Source: Alphaproteobacteria bacterium
GTDB taxonomy: Bacteria > Pseudomonadota > Alphaproteobacteria > Rhodobacterales > Rhodobacteraceae
Assembly (NCBI GenBank): GCA_003696705.1
Contig: RFGD01000270.1
Location: 1 to 7,736 of the forward strand
Direction of reading: 5' to 3'
DNA length: 7,736 nt
Of the stretch, positions 1-5,668 are shown piece by piece. The first letter of the stretch is position 1, and every line of letters begins with the position of its first letter. The notes under the pieces are model-generated. The model saw only the letters and a program-made list of their open reading frames with translations. It had not been told where the DNA came from and ran no database searches. Made by a program: the position numbers and the translations under genes.

Positions 1-1064
1 CGCACACGCGGGTTCATGATGCGTCGCCAGATCGGCGGCACCATCGCGCACATGGTCATGAGCGGGTAGCCGGCCGGCAGTTCCGGGGCCTCGTCGGGGC
101 CGTAGGTCTGCAGGAGCGGAAACCGCCGGCTGGGCTTGTAATGGTGATCCGAGTGACGCTGGAGGTTGATGAGAAGCCAGTTCGAGGCCCGCTGCGTCGC
201 GTTCCACGAATGGCGCGGCAGCACGGTTTCATAGCGGCCATCCCCCAGATGGCGGCGGGTCAGGCCGTAGTGCTCGATGTAGTTCACGAGCTCGAGTTGC
301 CAGATGGCGACGAAGGCCTGTAGGGCGAACAGCCCGACGCCCTCGATCCCGCCCAGCGCAGCGGCGAGCGCAAGGCAGCCGGCCTGAAGCGCGAAGTAGC
401 GCCAGAACGGGTTCCGAAGGCTCCAGACCGAGATGCCGCGGCGGGCCAGCATCGCGCGTTCCGCGCGCCAGGCAGACCTTGGGCACTGGCGAAGGACCCG
501 CGCGAAGAAGCGGTGAAAGCCCTCGTTGTATCGTGCCGTCACCGGGTCGCGCGGCGTTCCGACGAAGATGTGGTGAACGCGCAGGTGTTCCGACCGGAAG
601 TGAGAGTAGAGGACCGTGGCCAGAAGAAGATCGGCCAGCCAGCGCTCGAGCGCGGATTTCTGGTGCATGAGCTCGTGCGCGTAATTGATGCCGATGGTCC
701 CCGAGAGGACACCGACACCGAAGAAAAGCCATGCCCGCTCGGCCCCTGACAGATGTCCGGCACGGGTGGCATACCAGATCATGCCGAAGATGAGGCAGAA
801 CTGGATGGGGAACCAGAGAAGCGTGATGGCGCGATACCACCACAGCGCGGCCTCTGGCGTTTCGGGGTCGGCGTTGGCCGTGAAGCGTCCGGTGATCGCG
901 TCAAGAAGCGAAAAGGCGAACCACGTGCAGACCGGCGGCAGCGCAAGTGCCCAGCCGCCGTGGCGGGCCGCGAAGACGAGCACCGGCACAAGCGCCAGGG
1001 ATACCCAGAAGGGAAGGGCATGGACGGGTCTTGATACCTCTGCCGCGGGGATCGTTTCGGACAC
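1..1064 (-). CDS. alkB: Alkane 1-monooxygenase (AlkB-type membrane di-iron hydroxylase), 3' end cut by window edge
   Basis: Hydroxylates the terminal carbon of medium- or long-chain alkanes to 1-alkanols in the inner membrane, using electrons from a rubredoxin or ferredoxin system; no electron carrier is encoded here. 354 residues are visible and the stop lies beyond base 1. The di-iron histidine boxes are present in order: HELMHQK (residues 130-136), EHLRVHH (159-165), NYIEHYGL (261-268) and LQRHSDHH (301-308). Hydrophobic segments lie near residues 17-33, 38-57, 80-99, 111-127 and 224-255, as in the family. The visible end (PPIWRRIMNPRV) resembles the family C-terminus, so probably only a few tens of residues are missing. 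The start is GTG at 1064, preceded by AGGAGGT with a 7-base gap; the first in-frame ATG is near residue 95, inside the membrane domain. It lies 24 bases downstream of mutY, probably co-transcribed. The boxes separate it from ordinary fatty-acid desaturases, but the real substrate is not proven. Confidence 0.93.
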   Translation of the reverse strand, partial: MSETIPAAEVSRPVHALPFWVSLALVPVLVFAARHGGWALALPPVCTWFAFSLLDAITGRFTANADPETPEAALWWYRAITLLWFPIQFCLIFGMIWYATRAGHLSGAERAWLFFGVGVLSGTIGINYAHELMHQKSALERWLADLLLATVLYSHFRSEHLRVHHIFVGTPRDPVTARYNEGFHRFFARVLRQCPRSAWRAERAMLARRGISVWSLRNPFWRYFALQAGCLALAAALGGIEGVGLFALQAFVAIWQLELVNYIEHYGLTRRHLGDGRYETVLPRHSWNATQRASNWLLINLQRHSDHHYKPSRRFPLLQTYGPDEAPELPAGYPLMTMCAMVPPIWRRIMNPRV

Positions 1065-1071
1065 CGGCGAT

Positions 1072-1078
1072 ACCTCCT
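1072..1078 (-). promoter_or_regulatory. Ribosome binding site of alkB
   Basis: The minus strand reads AGGAGGT, a near-perfect Shine-Dalgarno match, 7 bases before the GTG at 1064. It lies in the 24-base gap after mutY. It decides the GTG start, because no in-frame ATG exists until deep inside the protein. Confidence 0.8.
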
Positions 1079-1088
1079 CGGCCAGATA

Positions 1089-2210
1089 TTAGGGCGGCCC
1101 GTCGGCCGATTCAAAGTCGGAAAGGGCCGTCACGGCGCGCGCGTAGGCCTTTTTCATGAGTGTGGGGAGCGCCGCCGGATCGAAGGCCTCGGCCGCCACG
1201 AAGGCGCCGCGCAGGGGGTGTGCGTCCCCCGCCACCTCGGCGACGTGAACGTCGAGTTCCGCGGTGAAATGGGTGAAGACGTGGCGGACGGTCCCGGCCG
1301 CGCGCCAGGGTCCGGGCAGGGGCGGGCCGGAAGCGCCATCCGCGCCCGCAGGATCGTCCCCTTGCGCGCCCCGGTCCCAGTCATCGCCCGGCCAGCCCGG
1401 CATTCCGCCGAGAAGCCCGCTGGCCGGTCGGCGTTCCAGAAGCCAGGCGCCGCGCGCGTTTCGCGCGACGTAGAGCGTGCCGCGCCGGGTTTCTCGGGGC
1501 GCGCGCGGCCGGCGCCGGGGCAGATCTTCGGCGAGGCCGGCCTCGGCCGCGCGGCAGTCCTGCCGTACGGGGCATTCGCTGCACCGGGGCCGACGCGGGC
1601 GGCAGATGGAGGCCGCCAGATCCATCAACGCCTGGGCCAGATCGCCCGGCCGGTCCGAGGGGAAGATTTCGGCGGCGGCCCTGGCGATGGCCCCGCGTCC
1701 GGCCGGCAGCGGCTCGGCAATGGCGAAGAGGCGGGCCGTCACCCGTTCGATGTTGCCGTCGATGACGACCGCGGGTTCGTCGAAGGCGATGGCCGCGATG
1801 GCCGCGGCCGTGTAGGGGCCAATGCCGGGAAGTCGGCGAAGTTCGGTCGAGGTCGGCGGGAACCGGCCGCCATGCTCTGTGGCAACGACGCGCGCACAGC
1901 GCACGAGATTCCGGGCCCGGGCATAGTAGCCGAGGCCGGCCCAGGCGGCCATGACCTCGGCCTCCGGCGCGGCGGCGAGCGCCTCGACCGTGGGCCAGCG
2001 CGCGACGAAGCTTTGGAAACGGGGCACGACCGTCGCGACGGTGGTCTGCTGAAGCATGACTTCGGACAGCCACACGCGATAGGGGTCCGGCCGCTCGCCG
2101 CGGCGCCGGGACGCCGGGCCGACCCGCCAGGGGAGCTCGCGCGCCGCGCCGTCGTACCATGCCAGGATCCGATGCCGCAGCCGATCGATCTGCAACTTTC
2201 CGCTTTCCAC
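1089..2210 (-). CDS. mutY: A/G-specific adenine DNA glycosylase MutY
   Basis: Removes adenine mispaired with 8-oxoguanine, preventing G:C to T:A transversions after oxidative damage (GO repair system). The protein has 373 residues, normal for the family. In order it shows: the family segment WLSEVMLQQTTVATVVP with catalytic Glu50; a helix-hairpin-helix LPGIGPYTAAAI (residues 127-138); the catalytic Asp151 in VIDGNIERV; a four-cysteine [4Fe-4S] loop C203-X6-C210-X2-C213-X5-C219; and a C-terminal NUDIX-like domain from about residue 240 that reads 8-oxoG, including VRHVFTHFTAEL. All key residues are present, so it should be active. The start is GTG at 2210, with AGAGG 8 bases upstream; a nearby upstream ATG is in another frame. 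It is divergent from the dciA-like gene across 66 bases and lies upstream of alkB. A proline/glycine/aspartate-rich insert lies around residues 275-300 of the C-terminal domain. Confidence 0.97.
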   Translation of the reverse strand: MESGKLQIDRLRHRILAWYDGAARELPWRVGPASRRRGERPDPYRVWLSEVMLQQTTVATVVPRFQSFVARWPTVEALAAAPEAEVMAAWAGLGYYARARNLVRCARVVATEHGGRFPPTSTELRRLPGIGPYTAAAIAAIAFDEPAVVIDGNIERVTARLFAIAEPLPAGRGAIARAAAEIFPSDRPGDLAQALMDLAASICRPRRPRCSECPVRQDCRAAEAGLAEDLPRRRPRAPRETRRGTLYVARNARGAWLLERRPASGLLGGMPGWPGDDWDRGAQGDDPAGADGASGPPLPGPWRAAGTVRHVFTHFTAELDVHVAEVAGDAHPLRGAFVAAEAFDPAALPTLMKKAYARAVTALSDFESADGPP

Positions 2211-2276
2211 CGCCCGCGCCTCTGGCCATGCTGGCCCGAAGCCCTAGAATAGGGGCATCAAGGCGAATTGGAAGAC
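2211..2276. promoter_or_regulatory. Divergent intergenic region between mutY and the dciA-like gene
   Basis: These 66 bases are the only space between two genes pointing away from each other, so promoters for both the mutY-alkB and dciA-dsbA-caiB runs are expected here or just inside the gene starts. On the plus strand TAGAAT (2245-2250) resembles a -10 hexamer (5 of 6 to TATAAT), with TGGCCA (2223-2228; 4 of 6 to TTGACA) 16 bases upstream. On the minus strand TATTCT (2246-2251) is a weaker -10-like match. The location is well supported; the exact hexamers are guesses. Confidence 0.5.
2242..2254. repeat. Short palindrome CCCTA-GAA-TAGGG over the putative -10
   Basis: A perfect 5-base inverted repeat with a 3-base centre sits in the middle of the divergent spacer and overlaps the TAGAAT hexamer. 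It could be a small operator or a symmetric divergent core-promoter element. It is too short, and its loop too tight, to be a convincing terminator, and chance remains possible. Confidence 0.35.
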
Positions 2277-2870
2277 ATGGCACGACGCACGGACCCATCG
2301 GGGGCGGAAGAGCACGCCCTCAGACGCCGCCGCAAGGGCTTCGAGCCGGCGGCAGGGCTGATCGCGCGCCCCCTGCGCAAGGCGAGCGAAAGGCGCGGCT
2401 TCGCGGTGGCACGGCTTCTGACCGCCTGGGACGAGATCGTGGGCCCCGAGATCGCCGCCATGGCGCGTCCGGTGCGCGTGAGCTATGGGCGCGAGGGGAT
2501 TGGCGCCACGCTGACCGTCCTGACGTCGGGCGCCTATGCGCCTCTGGTCCAGGCGCAATGCGCCGCGATCCGTGAGCGCGTGAACGCCTGCTACGGCTAC
2601 AACGCGATCTCCCGGGTCAGGGTGACGCAGACGGACCCGCACGCGCTGTTCGCGGGGCCGGCGGCCGGGCAGGGGGCCCAGCCTGCCTGGGGCCTGGCCG
2701 AGGCGCAGGCGCCCTTCGCGCCCGCGCCGACGACCGAGGCGCCCGACCCCGCGATCCGCGAACGCGCCGCCGAGGCGGTGAAGGACGTCACCGACGAAAA
2801 TCTGCGCCGTGCCCTTGAAGCGCTGGCGGCGAAGGTCTTATCTCGGTCGGAAGTTGGAAAAGGAGGATAA
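2277..2870 (+). CDS. DUF721 family protein, DciA-like replicative helicase loader
   Basis: DUF721 proteins include DciA, which helps load the DnaB helicase at replication initiation in bacteria lacking DnaC/DnaI; that role is inferred from the family. The protein has 197 residues from ATG 2277. The DUF721 core spans about residues 20-115: a basic N-terminus with RRRRKGFEPAAGLI, then FAVARLLTAWDEIVGPEIAAM, then the strand-rich part GATLTVLTSGAYAPLV and CYGYNAISRVRVTQT. An Ala/Pro-rich linker (about 125-165) leads to a C-terminal helix (ENLRRALEALAAKVL). A TTG at 2268 would add three residues. ATG is preferred because AAGG (2260-2263) is only four bases from the TTG, but neither start has a strong ribosome site. 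It is the first gene of a plus-strand run and its 3' end contains the dsbA ribosome site. I assign no symbol because only the domain is certain. Confidence 0.88.
   Translation: MARRTDPSGAEEHALRRRRKGFEPAAGLIARPLRKASERRGFAVARLLTAWDEIVGPEIAAMARPVRVSYGREGIGATLTVLTSGAYAPLVQAQCAAIRERVNACYGYNAISRVRVTQTDPHALFAGPAAGQGAQPAWGLAEAQAPFAPAPTTEAPDPAIRERAAEAVKDVTDENLRRALEALAAKVLSRSEVGKGG
2861..2866 (+). promoter_or_regulatory. Ribosome binding site of dsbA, inside the end of the dciA-like gene
   Basis: AGGAGG lies 7 bases before the ATG at 2874 and is made of the last sense codons of the upstream gene (GGA GGA then TAA). Ribosomes finishing the upstream gene therefore cross this site, which suggests translational coupling. 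Confidence 0.85.
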
Positions 2871-2873
2871 TTC

Positions 2874-3539
2874 ATGCGCCGCAAGCTCCTCATCGGTCTT
2901 GGTTCGGCTGCCGTCGTGGCGGCCGGGGGCCTCTGGTTCGGCCGCCGCGGGGGGCAGACGGGGGCGCTTCCCGCCCTTGACATCGAGCGTGTCGCCGCCT
3001 CTGCGACCGACACGCAGGGCGTGGTGGACATGGCGCTGGGCGCCGCGGACGCGCCGGTGACGGTTGTCGAATACGCGTCGTTCACCTGCCCGCACTGCCG
3101 CCGGTTCCATGAAGAGGTCTTCCCCCAGATCCGCAAGAACTACATCGACACCGGCAAGGTCCGCTTCATCCTGAGAGAGGTCTATTTCGACCGCTACGGG
3201 CTGTGGGCCGCCATGGTGGCGCGCTGTGACGGCGGGATGCGGTATTTCGGCATGGTCGATCTGATCTTCGACAAGCAGCGCGAATGGACCCAGGGAGAGC
3301 CGGCAGAGGTGGCCGCGAACCTTCGCAAGCTGGGTCGGCTGGCGGGGCTCTCGGACGAGAAGCTGGATGCCTGCCTTCAGGACGGCGAGACGGCCAAGGC
3401 ACTTGTCGCCGCCTATCAGACCAACGCCCAGCGCGACGGCATCGAGGGCACGCCGACCTTCATCATAAATGGCGAGAAATACTCGAACATGGGCTACGAG
3501 GATTTTGCCCGCGTCCTTGACGAGAAGCTGGGCGCGTGA
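2874..3539 (+). CDS. DsbA-family thiol:disulfide oxidoreductase, membrane-anchored or exported
   Basis: Catalyses disulfide formation or exchange in envelope proteins. The protein has 221 residues. An N-terminal MRRKLLIGLGSAAVVAAGG segment (basic, then hydrophobic to about residue 22) acts as signal or anchor; no obvious Ala-X-Ala cleavage site follows, so an uncleaved anchor is plausible. The thioredoxin fold starts near residue 58. The active site is CPHC (72-75) in ASFTCPHCRRFHEEVFP, and the cis-proline loop is GTPTF with Pro194. Two further cysteines, Cys118 and Cys167, are spaced as in many alphaproteobacterial thioredoxin_4/DsbA proteins and may form a second disulfide. The ATG follows a strong AGGAGG and lies three bases after the dciA-like stop. 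No DsbB partner is present in the window, so an oxidase rather than an isomerase or reductase role is inferred from the CPHC dipeptide. Confidence 0.93.
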   Translation: MRRKLLIGLGSAAVVAAGGLWFGRRGGQTGALPALDIERVAASATDTQGVVDMALGAADAPVTVVEYASFTCPHCRRFHEEVFPQIRKNYIDTGKVRFILREVYFDRYGLWAAMVARCDGGMRYFGMVDLIFDKQREWTQGEPAEVAANLRKLGRLAGLSDEKLDACLQDGETAKALVAAYQTNAQRDGIEGTPTFIINGEKYSNMGYEDFARVLDEKLGA

Positions 3540-3542
3540 GCC

Positions 3543-4667
3543 GTGACCTCCCCGCTTGACGGGATCCGGGTCGTCGAGCTTGCGCGCATTCTGGCCGGTC
3601 CCTGGGCGGGCCAGACGCTTGCCGATCTGGGCGCCGAGGTCATCAAGGTCGAAAGCCCGGAAGGCGACGACACACGGCAGTGGGGACCGCCCTTCATCGA
3701 GCGCGAAGGCGACGTATCGGCCGCCTACTTCCATTCCTGCAACCGCGGCAAACGATCGGTCCGGGCCGATTTTCGCACCGAGGAGGGGCGGGCGCTGGTA
3801 CGCAGGCTTGTCGCCGAGGCCGATGTCGTCATCGAGAATTTCAAGCTCGGCGGCCTGGCGCGCTACGGGCTCGACTACCCGTCGCTTGCGAAGATCAACC
3901 CGCGCCTCATCTACTGCTCGATCACCGGTTTCGGCCAGGACGGGCCCTATGCCCATCGCGCTGGTTACGACTTCATCATCCAGGGCATGTCCGGGCTCAT
4001 GTCCGTGACCGGAGAGCCCGACGGCCCCCCCGAGAAGGTCGGCGTCGCGGTCACCGACATCATGACGGGGCTTTATGCCACGATCGCGATCCTTTCGGCG
4101 CTGCACCAGCGCGCGCGGACGGGAAAGGGCCAGCACATCGACATGGCGCTTCTCGACGTGGCGGTCGCCGCCATGGCAAATCAGGCGCTGAACTACATGG
4201 CGACCGGCGTGCCGCCCCGCCGCGTCGGCAATGCGCACCCGAACCTGGCGCCGTATCAGGTCTTTCCCTGTGCCGATGGATGGATCATCATTGCCGTCGG
4301 AAACGACAGCCAGTTCGGCCGGCTCTGCCGTCTTCTTGGCGCGCCTTCCCTGGCCGAGGAGGCGGAGTTTCGCACCAATCCCGACCGTGTCCGAAACCGC
4401 GAGGCGCTGGCTGCGCGCATTTCCGAACTGACCCGCGGCCGGCAGAAGTCCTGGATCCTGAGCGCGTGCGAGGCCGAGGGCGTGCCGGCCGGACCCATCA
4501 ACGACCTTTCCGAGGTGTTCGCCGATCCGCAGGTTCGCCACCGCGGCATGCGGATCGATCCGGGCGGGATACCGGGGGTCCGCACGCCCATCCGTTTCTC
4601 TGACGCCGAACTTTCGCTTGATCGTCCCCCGCCCCGCCTCGGCGAGGATGATGAGACGGCGGACTAG
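3543..4667 (+). CDS. CaiB/BaiF family (class III) CoA transferase
   Basis: Class III CoA transferases move coenzyme A between carboxylic acids through an aspartyl-CoA thioester intermediate. The protein has 374 residues, within the family range. It opens with the typical PLDGIRVVELARILAGPW; the Rossmann-like part follows (DLGAEVIKVESPEGDDTR, then NRGKRSV, VIENFKLG and CSITGFGQDGPY). Asp172 in VAVTDIMTGLYA aligns by position with Asp169 of formyl-CoA transferase, so the catalytic residue is present. The C-terminal part carries the small-domain motif GVPAGPINDLSEVFADPQV. The substrate cannot be told; formyl/oxalyl, carnitine and bile-acid enzymes share these motifs. The start is GTG at 3543, three bases after the dsbA stop and in the same frame, without a clear Shine-Dalgarno site, so re-initiation is likely. 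Its TAG overlaps the convergent lpxK stop. It is unrelated in function to its two upstream neighbours. Confidence 0.93.
   Translation: MTSPLDGIRVVELARILAGPWAGQTLADLGAEVIKVESPEGDDTRQWGPPFIEREGDVSAAYFHSCNRGKRSVRADFRTEEGRALVRRLVAEADVVIENFKLGGLARYGLDYPSLAKINPRLIYCSITGFGQDGPYAHRAGYDFIIQGMSGLMSVTGEPDGPPEKVGVAVTDIMTGLYATIAILSALHQRARTGKGQHIDMALLDVAVAAMANQALNYMATGVPPRRVGNAHPNLAPYQVFPCADGWIIIAVGNDSQFGRLCRLLGAPSLAEEAEFRTNPDRVRNREALAARISELTRGRQKSWILSACEAEGVPAGPINDLSEVFADPQVRHRGMRIDPGGIPGVRTPIRFSDAELSLDRPPPRLGEDDETAD
4664..4667. other. Shared CTAG holding both stop codons of two convergent genes
   Basis: The plus-strand gene ends with TAG at 4665-4667 and the minus-strand lpxK ends with TAG at 4666-4664. 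The palindrome CTAG thus supplies both stops, with a four-base overlap. There is no room for a terminator between the genes, and I see no clear hairpin plus T-run on either side. Confidence 0.95.
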
Positions 4668-5668
4668 CCGGCGCGGCTCGACAGGGCCTGCATGAGCGTC
4701 GCTTCGAAGGCCTCGGGCCGGTCGAAGCGAAGTCGCACGGGCAGGGCCAGAACCTCGGCGCGCAGCGCCGGCGGCAGCCGGGCCGCATCCTTCTCGGTCG
4801 TCACGATCTGTCCGCCTGACCTCCTCGCAAGGGTCAGAAGCCGGGCGAACAGCCGCTCGTCGACCGGTTGATGATCGTCAAGCGGCACCTTTTTCAAGAG
4901 CTCTGCGCCAAGGCCCTCGAGCGTGGCGAAGAACCTTTCGGGGTGGGCGATGCCGGCGAAGGCGACCACCGGTTGCCCGGCCCAGTCCATGCCCGTCGGA
5001 AGCGGCAGGATTCGCGCATGGTGGACCGGCGGCAACGCGAGCTTTCCCCATGTCGAGAGAAAGCGCTCTCTTGCCGGTTCGTCGCCGACAAGGACGATGA
5101 GGTCGGCCCGGGCAAGGCCCGCCTCGACCGGCTCGCGCAAGGGGCCCGCGGGCAGGACGCGGCCGTTGCCGAAGCCGCGTGCCGCATCGACAACGACGAT
5201 CGAGAGCGTCGGGCGAAGGCCGGGGTTCTGGTGCGCGTCGTCAAGGACCAGCGCTTCGGCTCCGGCGGCGACGGCCGCACTCGCACCACGCACGCGGTCG
5301 CGCGACACCCAGGCGGGCGCGAAGGCGGCCAGAAGAATGGGCTCGTCGCCGACATCCCGGGCAAGGTGCGTGCCCGGATCGACGCGGACGGGACCCGCAA
5401 GCCGTCCACCATAGCCGCGGCTGAGGGCGTGGACGGCGATACCGCGGGCCGAGAGCTGTTCGAGGATGGCGATGGTCGTCGGCGTCTTCCCCGCTCCCCC
5501 GGCGACCAGATTTCCGACCGAGATCACGGGAACGCCCGGATCGTGCCAGGGGCCGCGTTCGAGCCGACGGCGGGTGCCGGCGGCATAGAGTGCGGCCAGC
5601 GGCTGAAGCGCGCGCGCAAGAAACCCCGGCCTTTGCGGCGATGCGAACCAGAAGGCCGGCGGGCGCAT
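4664..5668 (-). CDS. lpxK: Tetraacyldisaccharide 4'-kinase LpxK
   Basis: Phosphorylates the 4' position of the tetraacyl disaccharide 1-phosphate to give lipid IVA, at the cytoplasmic face of the inner membrane. The protein has 334 residues, normal for the family. It has an N-terminal hydrophobic/amphipathic segment (about 14-30), then Walker A VGNLVAGGAGKTP with Lys61, LSRGYGG (82-88), VGDEP with Asp108 (equivalent to the catalytic Asp99 of characterised LpxK), Asp143-Asp144 in LDDAHQNP, the family segment GFGNGRVLPAGPLREP (165-180), GIAHPERF (239-246), and DDH with His266 as the probable catalytic-dyad histidine. LDDAHQ replaces the more usual DDG(F/L/H)Q, a mild variation. ATG 5668 is preceded by GAGG with a 7-base gap and shares one base with the waaA stop (TGATG), so the two are translationally coupled. 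It is the last gene of its minus-strand run. Confidence 0.97.
   Translation of the reverse strand: MRPPAFWFASPQRPGFLARALQPLAALYAAGTRRRLERGPWHDPGVPVISVGNLVAGGAGKTPTTIAILEQLSARGIAVHALSRGYGGRLAGPVRVDPGTHLARDVGDEPILLAAFAPAWVSRDRVRGASAAVAAGAEALVLDDAHQNPGLRPTLSIVVVDAARGFGNGRVLPAGPLREPVEAGLARADLIVLVGDEPARERFLSTWGKLALPPVHHARILPLPTGMDWAGQPVVAFAGIAHPERFFATLEGLGAELLKKVPLDDHQPVDERLFARLLTLARRSGGQIVTTEKDAARLPPALRAEVLALPVRLRFDRPEAFEATLMQALSSRAG

Noticed and set aside
229..843. 204-codon minus-strand open frame within the alkB region
   Set aside because: It is out of frame with the AlkB reading, which carries four intact histidine boxes across the same bases.
1218..2252. 344-codon open frame on the plus strand, antisense to mutY
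   Set aside because: It lies over a complete MutY with all catalytic and cluster residues. The product is low-complexity Gly/Arg/Ala/Pro without a domain.
2838..4541. 567-codon open frame on the minus strand, antisense to the dsbA-like and caiB-like genes
   Set aside because: The plus-strand genes are clear family members with catalytic residues. The antisense product is rich in Arg, Gly, Asp and His with no recognisable domain, as expected for a mirror frame in very GC-rich DNA.
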